This document shows, piece after piece, positions 43,314 to 52,395 of a stretch of 64,000 bases of DNA (position 1 is the stretch's first letter; each line of letters opens with the position of its first letter). The notes beneath the pieces were generated by a model that was not told where the DNA came from, did no database searches, and saw only the letters and a list, made by a program, of their open reading frames with translations. The stretch is from Streptomyces sp. 1331.2. Its GTDB lineage: Bacteria; Actinomycetota; Actinomycetes; Streptomycetales; Streptomycetaceae. The position numbers and the translations under genes are program-made. Location of the stretch: positions 6,193,001 through 6,257,000 of the forward strand of contig NZ_OBMJ01000001.1 of the NCBI RefSeq assembly GCF_900199205.1. The letters are read 5' to 3'.

Positions 43314-44645
43314 ATGATGGACGAACTCGCCCGCGCCGTGGTGACAGGAGCCTCTCCCGAGGTCATCGAGCGCACGCCGCTCCCCGCCGAGTACCTGGCC
43401 GCCCACCTGAGAATCGAGGACGTCGGCCTGTTCTCCGGCCAGGAGGACAAGGACGTCCGCCAGTCGATCCGGCTGGGCCCGGTCCCGATGCCGGAGCTCG
43501 CCCCCGACGAGGTGCTCATCGCGGTGATGGCCTCCGCGCTGAACTACAACACCATCTGGTCGGCGACCTTCGAGCCGCTGCCCAGCTTCAACTTCCTGCA
43601 GTACTACGGCAAGCAGGGCGGTTGGGCGGCGCGGCACGACCAGCCGTACCACGTGATCGGCTCGGACGCGGCCGGCGTGGTCGTGCGGGCCGGCAGCGGC
43701 GTGCGCAACGTGAAGATCGGCGACCACGTGGTGGTGGCGACCGCGCACGTCGACGACCAGGACCCGGTCACCCACGCCGACGGCATGCTCGGCGCGGAGC
43801 AGCGGGCCTGGGGGTTCGAGACCAACTTCGGCGGCCTCGCCCACTACGCGGTGGCGCGGGCCAGCCAGCTGCTGCCCAAGGCCGCCCACCTGAGCTGGGA
43901 GGAGGCGGCCGTCAACCCGCTGTGCGCCGGCACGGCCTACCGGATGCTGGTCAGCGAGCGCGGCGCCAACATGCGGCAGGGCGACGTCGTGCTGATCTGG
44001 GGCGCGGCCGGCGGACTCGGCGGGTACGCCGCCCAGTTCGTGCGCAACGGGGGCGGCATCCCGGTCGGGATCGTCAGCTCGGACGAGAAGGCCGACATCG
44101 CGAAGCGCCTGGGCTGCGAGCTGGTGATCGACCGGCGCGAGATCGGGGAGCTCTCCGCCGACCCGGAGGTCACCCTGAAGGCGGGCAAGCGCCTGGGGCG
44201 GATCATCCGGGAGAAGATCGGCGAGGACCCCAACATCGTCTTCGAGCACGTCGGCCGGGACACCTTCGGCGTCTCGGTGTTCGTGGCCCGGCGCGGCGGC
44301 ACCATCGTGACCTGCGGGTCCAGCACCGGCTACCAGCACACCTTCGACAACCGCTACCTGTGGATGCGGCTGAAGAAGATCGTCGGCAGCCACGGCGCCA
44401 ACCTGCACGAACAGTGGCAGACCAACCGGCTGATCCAGCAGGGCCGGATCTTCCCGATCATCTCCGGGGCGTACCCGCTGGAGGCGGTCGGCGAGGCCGC
44501 CCGCGCAATCCAGCAGAACCGGCACACCGGCAAGGTCGGCATCCTCTGCCTGGCCCCGGAGGCGGGCCTCGGCGTCACGGACGGCGGGCTGCGGGCGCGG
44601 ATCGGCGAGGAGCGGGTGACGCCGTTGATGGCGGGCACCCGGTGA
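43314..44645 (+). CDS. ccr: Crotonyl-CoA carboxylase/reductase
   Basis: 443 aa from ATG 43314 behind aggacgg. Full-length CCR: RAWGFETNFGGLAHY, CAGTAYRMLVSERGA, LIWGAAGGLGGYAAQFV (NADPH). Residues equivalent to the described CO2-binding set are kept (Asn79, Phe168, Glu169, His360), although the usual SHFAN is SHGAN. It converts crotonyl-CoA plus CO2 into ethylmalonyl-CoA. No PKS lies in the window, so the most attractive consumer is the CarB-like synthase in the same operon. A 14-bp hairpin terminator follows at 44718-44760. Confidence 0.93.
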   Translation: MMDELARAVVTGASPEVIERTPLPAEYLAAHLRIEDVGLFSGQEDKDVRQSIRLGPVPMPELAPDEVLIAVMASALNYNTIWSATFEPLPSFNFLQYYGKQGGWAARHDQPYHVIGSDAAGVVVRAGSGVRNVKIGDHVVVATAHVDDQDPVTHADGMLGAEQRAWGFETNFGGLAHYAVARASQLLPKAAHLSWEEAAVNPLCAGTAYRMLVSERGANMRQGDVVLIWGAAGGLGGYAAQFVRNGGGIPVGIVSSDEKADIAKRLGCELVIDRREIGELSADPEVTLKAGKRLGRIIREKIGEDPNIVFEHVGRDTFGVSVFVARRGGTIVTCGSSTGYQHTFDNRYLWMRLKKIVGSHGANLHEQWQTNRLIQQGRIFPIISGAYPLEAVGEAARAIQQNRHTGKVGILCLAPEAGLGVTDGGLRARIGEERVTPLMAGTR

Positions 44646-44717
44646 TCGACGACCGCTGCGCGGCGGCCGTCAAGCCGCGCGCGGCAACAGGATCCTGACC
44701 ACCCGCGAACGGCGGTG

Positions 44718-44760
44718 ACGGCCGGGGCGACGGCCGGGAACCGACTGTCGCCCCGGCCGT
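44718..44760 (+). terminator. Hairpin terminator of the carbapenem-type/NRPS operon
   Basis: A perfect 14-bp stem (44718-44731 with 44747-44760) with a 15-nt loop lies 73 bases after the CCR stop. Confidence 0.8.
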
Positions 44761-44818
44761 GACCATGCGGCGTCGAATCCTTACGGCTTCCTCATGACGT
44801 GCCCGTACGGTCCGGCCC

Positions 44819-45217
44819 GTGGCAGAGAAGCGGGTGGGAACGGGCGTACGGAGGACCGGGCACGGGGCGCGGCTGATCGGCATCAGCGTGATCGCCGGTG
44901 TGGTGGCGGCGGGCATCGCCCTGTCCGCCAGTACGTGAAGAACGTGTTCGTCGACGAGGCGGGGGACGATCCGCGGAAGGTCGCGGAGGCGCAGCGGCAG
45001 ACGGTCGGCCGCGCGGCGCTACAACCCCGAGATGGCCGGCGCGACCGTCGTCAGCGACACCGACAACCCGAAGCCCCTGGACGGCCGGCGCATCGGCGGA
45101 ACGATCGTCCCCCAGGCCTTCGGCGGCACCCTCGCCGGGCCCGTCCGGCGCGACGCCCTGGATGGCGCCCTCGCCGACACCCCGCCCGGCGTCTTCCCGC
45201 CGGTCCGGCTCCCGTAG
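44819..45217 (+). pseudogene. Decayed small membrane-anchored protein gene with two frame changes
   Basis: Three pieces in two frames look like one former protein: (1) from GTG 44819, a positively charged start and one membrane span (RLIGISVIAGVVAAGIALSA) ending at TGA 44936; (2) in the next frame YVKNVFVDEAGDDPRKVAEA; (3) back in the first frame, from about 45025, NPEMAGATVVSDTDNPKPLD and IGGTIVPQAFGGTLAGPV to a stop at 45217. The shifts compensate each other. Sequencing error cannot be excluded. Function unknown. Confidence 0.4.
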
Positions 45218-45252
45218 GGCCTGTCCTGGCGGACATACGGATCCACGCCGGG

Positions 45253-45639
45253 TCAGTGGTCGGGGAGGGCGGCGAGGGCGTCGATCTCCACGAGCATTCC
45301 GGAGAGGAGGCCGACGATCACGGTGGTGCGGGCCGGAAAGGGCTGGCCGAGGAATGCGGCGTAGGCGGCGTCCATGGCGGGGAAATCGTGCGCGTGTGCG
45401 ATATGGACGCGGACCATGATGACGTCGGCGAAGCTCGCTCCCTCGGAGCGGAGAATGGCCTCGATGTTGCGCAGTGTACGAGTGGTCTGTTCGGCGACTC
45501 CGCCGGGGACGAGTTTTCCGGTCGCCGGGTCGGTGCCGCCCTGGCCGGCGACCTGGAGGAGGGTGCCGCGGCGGGCACCCTGGGAGTAGCTGCCGACCGG
45601 GGTGGGGGCGGAGGGGGTCTGGACGGCAATTCTGGACAT
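45253..45639 (-). CDS. RidA-family protein 2
   Basis: 128 aa from ATG 45637-45639 (MSRIAVQTPSAPTPVGSYSQG). RidA pattern: PVGSYSQGARRGTLLQVAGQ, QTTRTLRNIEAILRSEGASF, and PARTTVIVGLLSGMLVEIDA near the end. Canonical members hydrolyse reactive imines/enamines; the position of this one between two biosynthetic operons raises the option that it handles an imine intermediate such as pyrroline-5-carboxylate or an imino acid. Divergent from the LuxR-type regulator. Confidence 0.85.
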   Translation of the reverse strand: MSRIAVQTPSAPTPVGSYSQGARRGTLLQVAGQGGTDPATGKLVPGGVAEQTTRTLRNIEAILRSEGASFADVIMVRVHIAHAHDFPAMDAAYAAFLGQPFPARTTVIVGLLSGMLVEIDALAALPDH

Positions 45640-45915
45640 ATAGCCGTTTGTAGCCGTGGAGTCGGGGTGGCGGCAAGGAAGCGGGGGCTTCCGGATCCGG
45701 ACATGGCTTGTTGCAGACACCTCAAGTCCGGTGTGCGAATGGATGATTATCGGGTTGTTACGGGAATAGCGCCCGGATCCGGACGGATCGGTCGACGGGC
45801 GGGACACCGAGCCCGGAATTCGACGATCAAGGTGCGGGTATTGCGGAGGTCTCGACTCCGATGTTAGGCATAGAGAAGATCGGGTTTATCAGGGATGTGT
45901 CACGGGGGTTTCCTG

Positions 45916-46923
45916 ATGCTTGAACCGTTCGGCCTCGGGCCGGAAAGCGAAAACCTCTACCTGACGATGCTCCGCAATCCCGCCACGGACATCGCGCGGA
46001 TCGCGGGCAGCCTCGGGTGGGACCAGAACCGGACGGCGGCCGAGATCGCCAAGCTCGCCGGCCTGGGCCTGCTTCGGCCCTCGTACGACGCCCCGGACAC
46101 GCTCTACGCGGTCAGCCCGGAGGTGGGCCTGCAGGACCTGTTGACCCGGCAGCGGGTCGAGCTGGCGCGCAGCCGCAGTCGGATCGAGGAGGGCAACGCG
46201 GCGCTCCAGGTGCTCCGCAGCGAGTTCGCCGACCGGCGGCTGACGACGATGGACGTGGAGGAGTTCACCGGCACCGACACCGTCTGCGACCAGGTGCGGC
46301 GGCTCTCCCGCGAGGCCCGGCACGAGATCCTGGCCTTCGTGCCGGGCGGGCCGCAGCCCCCGGAGGCGCTGGTGACCAGTCGGGACGCCCACCAGGACCT
46401 CCGCTCGCGCGGGGTCGAGGCCCGGTCCATCTACCTGAACACCGCCTGCAACGACCCGGCCACCCGTGCCCATCTGCGCTGGCTCCAGGAACGCGGGGTC
46501 GAGGTCCGGACGACCGCGCTGCTGCCGCCGTGGATGATCCTCTTCGACCAGGAGCAAGCACTCCTCTCGGTGGACCCGGACGACGCGCAGGGCAAGGCCG
46601 CGATCCTGCTCTCCGGCCCGGGAACGGCCGCGATCGTGGCGCTGGCCTCGCTGTTCGACCAGTCCTGGCAGCAGGCCGCGCCGTTCGGGGCACCGGACCG
46701 GGAGCGGGAGGCCGGCGACACCCGGGTCGAACTGGCCGGGGACACCAGGGCCGTGCTGCAACTGCTGCAGGAGGGCTACACGGACGAGCAGGCCGGTCGC
46801 AAACTGGGCATCTCCAGCCGCACGGTCGGCCGGATCGCGGGCAAGCTGATGACCCAACTCGGCGCCCGGAGCCGGTTCCAGGCGGGGGCGCTGGCCTCGC
46901 GCGAGGGCTGGCTGGACCCGTGA
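45916..46923 (+). CDS. LuxR-family regulator with TrmB-like N-terminus
   Basis: 335 aa from ATG 45916. The N-terminus resembles a TrmB/winged-helix segment (GPESENLYLTMLRNPATDIA, RTAAEIAKLAGLGLLRPS). The middle holds a PLD-like effector domain, and the C-terminus is a LuxR HTH (GYTDEQAGRKLGISSRTVGRIAGKL). Such orphan regulators are frequent pathway switches in actinomycete clusters. The upstream 270 bp is AT-rich for this genome and could host an autoregulatory site. Confidence 0.88.
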   Translation: MLEPFGLGPESENLYLTMLRNPATDIARIAGSLGWDQNRTAAEIAKLAGLGLLRPSYDAPDTLYAVSPEVGLQDLLTRQRVELARSRSRIEEGNAALQVLRSEFADRRLTTMDVEEFTGTDTVCDQVRRLSREARHEILAFVPGGPQPPEALVTSRDAHQDLRSRGVEARSIYLNTACNDPATRAHLRWLQERGVEVRTTALLPPWMILFDQEQALLSVDPDDAQGKAAILLSGPGTAAIVALASLFDQSWQQAAPFGAPDREREAGDTRVELAGDTRAVLQLLQEGYTDEQAGRKLGISSRTVGRIAGKLMTQLGARSRFQAGALASREGWLDP

Positions 46924-47006
46924 CGGGCTGGTCGGTGACGAGCGGGTCGGACCGGTGACGGGCGGGTCGGAGCAGAAAGGAGCGGGTCGGTGAGGGGCGC
47001 GGTTCG

Positions 47007-50000
47007 TTGATCACCTCCGGCGCCCGTGCCATGCTCGACGCCGTGCTGCGACGCCGGACCGGGACCGAACTCGTCGGGCGGGACGGCGAACTCCGCGACC
47101 TGCTCGGCGCGTTGGCCCGTGCCGGGGCCGGAGAGCCCGGGGCGGTCCTGGTGTCCGGTGAGGCGGGCATCGGCAAGACCCGGCTCATCACGGAGTTCGC
47201 GGCCGCCGCCGGGCGCGAAGGCGCGCTGGTCCTGACCGGACGCTGCGTGGACACCCGCTCGGCCCTGCCGTACCTGCCGTTCGCCGAGCTGGTGCAGCAG
47301 GCCGCGGCGGCCGGCCGGCTGCCCGAACTTCCCGAACCTTCCGAACTACCTGAACTTCCCGAACGGCGCGGCGCGCTCAGGCTGTTGACCGCCGGGCCGA
47401 CGCCCGAGGACGAGCGCTCGGGCGCCGGCCGGGTGCGGATGTTCTCGGCGGTGCAGGCGGCCGTCCGGGAGCTGGCGCGGGAGACCCTGGTGGTGCTGGT
47501 GGTCGAGGACCTGCACTGGGCCGACCGCTCCAGCCTCGACCTGCTGTCCTACCTGCTCTCCCGGCCGGGCATCGGGCCGGTACTGACCGTCGTGAGCCAC
47601 CGCAGCGACGACCTGGGCCCGCACCACCCGCTGCGCCGGGTGCTGGCCGAGCTCTACCGGCTCCCGCGCGTGCACCGGCTCCGACTCGCCCCGCTGACCG
47701 GGGAGAAGACCCTCGACCTGGTCCGCGCCCTGGCGGCCCCGGAGACCGGACGGCCACCGCTGAGCGCCGCCGAGCTCGAACGGATCGCCCGGCGCTGCGA
47801 CGGAAACCCGTTCTTCGCCGAGGAGTTGGTCACGGCCGGGACGAGCGCCCTGACCGGTGGCCTGTCCGAGGTGCTGGCCGCCCGGGTCGACCACCTCGCG
47901 GACCCGACCCGGCTCCTGCTCCGGGCCGCCGCCGTGATCGGCCACCCGACACCCGCCGGCACCCTGGGGGCGCTCGCCGAACTGGACGGCGCGAACCTGG
48001 ACGACGCACTCCAACAGGCCCTGGACCACGGCGTGCTGATCCCGGAGTCACCCCCCACGACCGCCCCGGCGGCCCGCACCGCCGCCGTCCGGCACTTCGG
48101 CTTCCGCCACGCCCTGCTGCGCGAAGCGGTGTACGACCGGCTGCTCCCCGGCCCGCGCGCCCGCCTGCACGCCCGGTGCGCCGCCCTGCTGGAGCAGGCC
48201 GGCGGCAGCGCGGCGGACACGGCCTTCCACGCGCTGGCCGCGCACGACCTCCCGCTGGCGCTCGATGCCAGCGTGCGCGCCGCCCGGGACGCCGCGCACC
48301 GGGGCGCCTTCGGCGAGGTCCTGGCGCACGGCGAACGCGCCCTGGAGCTCTGGCCGGCCGTGCCCGATGCGGCCGCCGTCACCGGGGCGAGCGCCGTCGG
48401 CCTGACCAGGCTCGCCGCGATGGGCGCGGGCGACAGCGGCGAACCCGAACGGGCCCTGGCGCTCCAGGAGAAGGCCGTCGAACTCGCCGAGGCGGACGGC
48501 GATCCGGCGGTCGCGGCCGCGACCCGGCTGCGGTACGGGCTGCGCCTGCTGGAGTTCCCCGGCCGGGCCGAACGGGCCGCCCGCCAGGCCGAGATCGCGC
48601 TGCGCCTGCTGGCCCCCGCACCGCCGTCCGCCGACCGGGCCTGGAGCCATGCGCTGCTCGCTCGCGCACTGCACCGGCTGGGCCGGGCCGAGGAGGCGGC
48701 CGAACAGGCCGCGAGCGCCGTCCGGGACGCCCTGGCGGCGGGTGCGCAGGAGGCGTTCGCGCCCGGCACGGACCCGTACGGGCCGGAGTGCGACGCCCTG
48801 GGCGCGGAGGCCGACGCGCGCATCACGCTGGCCTTCGCCGGGCTGGGCCGCCCCGGCGCCGCCGCCGTCCTGGCCGACATGCGCCAACACGGCGGTGTGT
48901 CCGGGCACTTCGGGGTAGAGCTGCGCGCCCACTACGGCCTGGGGCTGACCAGGCTGCTGGCCGGCGACCCGGCCGGGGCGGTGGCCGAGTTCGCGGCCGG
49001 CGAGGAGCGGGCCGACCGGACCGGGACGACCTGGAGCGAGTACGGGCTGCGGCTGCGGACGGCCCGCGCGCTCGCGCTGTTCCGGGCCGGCGACTGGGCC
49101 GGGGCCGACCGGGCACTGCGACCCGAGCACGTCCCGGGGTCGAAGCTGATCACTCGTCAACTGGACGCTGCCGCAACGGTGCTGGCAGCGGCGAGGGGTG
49201 AGGAGGTGGCCGGGCTCGGCGACGGGGCGCTGCCCCCGCACCTCGCGCTGCTCGCCGCCCAGGCGCGGGCCGAGGCGGCGCTCTGGCAGGGCCGGCCGGA
49301 GGCGGCCGCCGACCTGGTCCGCCGGGCGCTCGACCGCGACTGCGGCGAGGACTCGGCGGCCCGACGGGCCGAGGAACTGCCGCTGTGCGCGCTGGGCGCG
49401 ACCGCCCACGGCCGGCTCGGCGACGCCGACGGGGTGGCCGCGCTGGCGCGGCGGGCCCGCTCGCGCGCCGGGGACGCGCCCTCCCGGGGCTGGCTGGCCT
49501 GGATCGACGCCGAGCACCGGACGGCGCTCGGCGAGGCCACGGCCGAGCAGTGGGCCGAGGTCGCGGCGGCCTTCGCGCCCGCGGCCTTCCCCGCCCCGGA
49601 GGGGATCGGTGGCGGCGACCGCTACCGCCGGGCGCAGGCGCTCTGGCGGCGGGCGGAGGTGCTGGTCCGCACCCGCTCGGCGGGCGCCGGCCGCCGGGCG
49701 GGCCAGGCGCTGCGGGCGCAGTCCGGCGCCGACCTGGACCAGGCCGGCCGGATCGCCCGTCGCCTCGGTGCGGCGCCGCTGCTGGCCGCCGTCGAGGACC
49801 TGGCCGGCCGGATCGGCGTCCGGTCGCCGGCGGCGCCGCAGGCAGCGGACGGCCCGCTCACCGGCCGGGAACGGTCGGTGCTCGCCCTGGTGGCCCAGGG
49901 CCTCACCAACCGGGAGGTCGGCGAGCGGCTGTTCATCAGCGAGAAGACCGTCAGCGTCCACCTGACCCGGGTGATGGCCAAGCTCGACGCCGGCAGCCGG

Positions 50001-50060
50001 ACCGAGGCGGTCGACGCCGCCCACCGCCGCCGCCTGCTCGGCCCGCCCCCGCAGCCCTGA
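47007..50060 (+). CDS. LAL-family (large ATP-binding LuxR) activator
   Basis: 1,017 aa from TTG 47007; ATG 47031 is the alternative and would lose eight residues. Walker A SGEAGIGKTR (about 50-59), Walker B-like LVVVEDLHWAD, a long TPR-like helical middle and a C-terminal LuxR HTH (LTGRERSVLALVAQGLTNRE, ISEKTVSVHLTRVMAKLDA). LAL proteins switch on antibiotic clusters in response to nucleotide or maltose-like signals. It lies between the two operons and could serve either. A short repeat ELPEPSELPELPE is near residue 112. Confidence 0.92.
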   Translation: MITSGARAMLDAVLRRRTGTELVGRDGELRDLLGALARAGAGEPGAVLVSGEAGIGKTRLITEFAAAAGREGALVLTGRCVDTRSALPYLPFAELVQQAAAAGRLPELPEPSELPELPERRGALRLLTAGPTPEDERSGAGRVRMFSAVQAAVRELARETLVVLVVEDLHWADRSSLDLLSYLLSRPGIGPVLTVVSHRSDDLGPHHPLRRVLAELYRLPRVHRLRLAPLTGEKTLDLVRALAAPETGRPPLSAAELERIARRCDGNPFFAEELVTAGTSALTGGLSEVLAARVDHLADPTRLLLRAAAVIGHPTPAGTLGALAELDGANLDDALQQALDHGVLIPESPPTTAPAARTAAVRHFGFRHALLREAVYDRLLPGPRARLHARCAALLEQAGGSAADTAFHALAAHDLPLALDASVRAARDAAHRGAFGEVLAHGERALELWPAVPDAAAVTGASAVGLTRLAAMGAGDSGEPERALALQEKAVELAEADGDPAVAAATRLRYGLRLLEFPGRAERAARQAEIALRLLAPAPPSADRAWSHALLARALHRLGRAEEAAEQAASAVRDALAAGAQEAFAPGTDPYGPECDALGAEADARITLAFAGLGRPGAAAVLADMRQHGGVSGHFGVELRAHYGLGLTRLLAGDPAGAVAEFAAGEERADRTGTTWSEYGLRLRTARALALFRAGDWAGADRALRPEHVPGSKLITRQLDAAATVLAAARGEEVAGLGDGALPPHLALLAAQARAEAALWQGRPEAAADLVRRALDRDCGEDSAARRAEELPLCALGATAHGRLGDADGVAALARRARSRAGDAPSRGWLAWIDAEHRTALGEATAEQWAEVAAAFAPAAFPAPEGIGGGDRYRRAQALWRRAEVLVRTRSAGAGRRAGQALRAQSGADLDQAGRIARRLGAAPLLAAVEDLAGRIGVRSPAAPQAADGPLTGRERSVLALVAQGLTNREVGERLFISEKTVSVHLTRVMAKLDAGSRTEAVDAAHRRRLLGPPPQP

Positions 50061-50195
50061 GCGCACGCCCTTACCCGCCCCTTACCCCGCCCCACCGGCG
50101 CCCGCCCGACACGACGTGATCTCCCGATGTGTCGGCCGCCGTACGGCCGAAGACTGGTCCGCGCCCGCGCTCGCTCTGCACAGGGGGAAGCACCG

Positions 50196-51536
50196 ATGAA
50201 GGAACTGCTCGCCGACGTCACACCGCTGCGGCGGTCCCCGGCGTTCCGGAGACTGTTCGTCGGCCAGTGCCTGACCATGGTGGGCAGCCAGGTGACCCAG
50301 GTGGCGGTGCCCTGGCAGGTCTACTCGGCCTCCCACTCCTCGGTCGCGCTCGGCCTGGTCGGCCTCGCCGCCCTGCTGCCGATCGTCGTCTTCGGCATCT
50401 ACGGCGGGGCGATCGCCGACTCGATGGACCGGCGCCGGCTGATCCTGATCACCTCCACCGGCTCGGCGGCGGTGAGCGTGGCCCTGACCGTCCAGGCGCT
50501 CGTGCACACCGACAGCCTCTGGGTGCTGTACGCCTGCGTCACCGTCCAGGCCGCGTTCTTCGCGATCGACCTGCCCACCCGGCGGGCGCTGCTGCCCCGG
50601 CTCGTCGCACCGGAGGACCTGCCCGCCGCCAACGCCCTGCTGCTGCTGGTCTTCACCGTCGGCATCGTCGGCGGCCCGCTGGCGGCCAGCGCGGCCGTCT
50701 CGCTCGGCGGGTACGGCGCCGCGTACGCGGTGGACGTGGTGTGCTTCCTGCTCGCCATCACCTTCATCTCCGGGCTGCCGTCGGTGCTGCCCGAGGGCGG
50801 CGGACGCCGCGCCGACCTGTCCTCGGTGGTCGAGGGCATCCGGTACCTCAAGTCCCGCCCGGTGCTGTGGATGTGCTACGTCCTGGACCTCAACTCGACG
50901 GTCTTCGCGATGCCCACGGCGCTGTTCCCGATCCTCGCGGTGGAGCGCTTCCACGGCGGCCCCGAACTGGCCGGCTACCTCTCGGCGGCGCTGGCCGCCG
51001 GCGCCTTCCTGGGCTCGATGTTCGGCGGCTGGATGCCCAAGGTCCGCCGGCTCGGACGGGCCGCGCTGCTGGCCGTGTTCGCCTGGGGCCTCTCGCTCGG
51101 GGCGCTCGGGCTGGCCGGCTCACTGTGGACGGCGATGCTGCTGCTGGCGGTCGCCGGTTACGCCGACACGGTGAGCGCGGTCGAGCGGTCCTCGATCCTG
51201 CAGCACGAGACGCCCGACGAGCTGCGCGGCCGGACCTCCGGGGTGCTCACCGTGGTCGGTGCCGGCGGCCCCCGGCTCGGCGACGTCCGGGCGGGCCTGG
51301 TGTCGGCGGCCGTCGGGCCCGCGGTCGCGGCGGTCTCCGGCGGGGTGGCCTGCGTGCTCGGGGCGCTGGCGCTGGCCAAGGCGGCACCCGAGTTCACCCG
51401 CTACCGGATGGCCGAGCCGAAGCCCGCCGAGCAGGGCACGGGAGGGCAGGGCACGGCCTCCGAGCAGGGCGCGGCCTCCGAGCAGGGCGCGGCCGCACCG
51501 GATTCCGCCCAGGCACCGGCGCTCGCCGACGACTGA
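50196..51536 (+). CDS. MFS exporter, EntS-like (MFS_3)
   Basis: 446 aa from ATG 50196 behind caggggga. About 12 spans; RSPAFRRLFVGQCLTMVGSQ, the ADSMDRRRLILI motif A and RALLPRLVAPEDLPAANALL are typical of the enterobactin-exporter branch. The cytoplasmic C-terminal tail has GQGT/SEQGA repeats. It is convergent with the Dpg operon and follows the LAL gene, so it is a second candidate export/self-protection gene for this region. Confidence 0.92.
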   Translation: MKELLADVTPLRRSPAFRRLFVGQCLTMVGSQVTQVAVPWQVYSASHSSVALGLVGLAALLPIVVFGIYGGAIADSMDRRRLILITSTGSAAVSVALTVQALVHTDSLWVLYACVTVQAAFFAIDLPTRRALLPRLVAPEDLPAANALLLLVFTVGIVGGPLAASAAVSLGGYGAAYAVDVVCFLLAITFISGLPSVLPEGGGRRADLSSVVEGIRYLKSRPVLWMCYVLDLNSTVFAMPTALFPILAVERFHGGPELAGYLSAALAAGAFLGSMFGGWMPKVRRLGRAALLAVFAWGLSLGALGLAGSLWTAMLLLAVAGYADTVSAVERSSILQHETPDELRGRTSGVLTVVGAGGPRLGDVRAGLVSAAVGPAVAAVSGGVACVLGALALAKAAPEFTRYRMAEPKPAEQGTGGQGTASEQGAASEQGAAAPDSAQAPALADD

Positions 51537-51576
51537 AGGCGCCCGAAGACGCCCGAAGGCGCCGGAAGTCGGCTTC

Positions 51577-52395
51577 CTACTCCGGGCTGTCGGCGGGCAG
51601 CCCGGTCCAGTGGGGTTCGCGCCTCTCGGCGAAGGCGCGGGGCCCCTCGATGGCGTCCCGGCTGTGGCGGCGCCGTTCCTCCCAGGTGAAGCGGGTGCCG
51701 AAGGCCTCCGGGAGCGGCATGTCCAGGGAGGCCAGCGCCGCCTCCTTGATGGCGTAGAGCGACAGCGGCGCGCCGCGCAGCACGTCCTGCACCCAGGCCT
51801 CGGTCCGGGCGTCGAGCTCCCCTGGCGGCGCGACCTCGTTCACCAGGCCGAAGCGCAGCGCGGTGGCGGCGTCCAGCCGGCGGCCGGTCAGCAGGTGGCC
51901 CATCGCGGCCTTCAGGGGCAGTTGGCGGACCAGCCGGAACACGCCGCCCGCGCCCGGCATCAGGCCCAGACCGGCCTCCGGCAGCGCGAAGACGGCGCGG
52001 TCGGAGGCGATCACCAGGTCGCAGGCGAGGGCGAGTTCGAAGCCGCCGCCGAGCGCGTAGCCGTCCACCCGGGCGATCACCGGTTTGACCAGTCCGAAGC
52101 GCTCGGTCAGCCGCGGGTGGCCGGGCAGGCCGCGGCTGCCGAAGGAGCTGCGCGGCGTGCCCTCGGCGTCGAGCCGGGCGCGTTCGCGCAGGTCCTGGCC
52201 GACCGAGAAGGCGCGGTCGCCCGCGCCGGTCAGCACGGCCACCCGGATCCGGTCGTCGGCCTGGACGTCGTCCCACACCTCGGCCAGCTCGGCGTGGGTG
52301 CGCAGGTCCATCGCGTTCAGGACCTCCGGCCGGTTGACGGTGACCCGGGCGACGTGCCCGTCCTTGGCGTAGAGCACGCGCGGGGGTTCGGTCAC
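51577..52395 (-). CDS. dpgD: DpgD-type enoyl-CoA hydratase/thioesterase
   Basis: 272 aa from GTG 52393-52395, overlapping the dpgC stop. Crotonase oxyanion segments FSVGQDLRER and GYALGGGFELALACDL are intact, with PEAGLGLMPGAGG. In glycopeptide pathways DpgB and DpgD help DpgA aromatise the tetraketide to 3,5-dihydroxyphenylacetyl-CoA. It is last in the leftward operon (A-B-C-D order as in balhimycin and vancomycin clusters), which confirms the assignment over a generic crotonase. Confidence 0.88.
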   Translation of the reverse strand: MTEPPRVLYAKDGHVARVTVNRPEVLNAMDLRTHAELAEVWDDVQADDRIRVAVLTGAGDRAFSVGQDLRERARLDAEGTPRSSFGSRGLPGHPRLTERFGLVKPVIARVDGYALGGGFELALACDLVIASDRAVFALPEAGLGLMPGAGGVFRLVRQLPLKAAMGHLLTGRRLDAATALRFGLVNEVAPPGELDARTEAWVQDVLRGAPLSLYAIKEAALASLDMPLPEAFGTRFTWEERRRHSRDAIEGPRAFAERREPHWTGLPADSPE

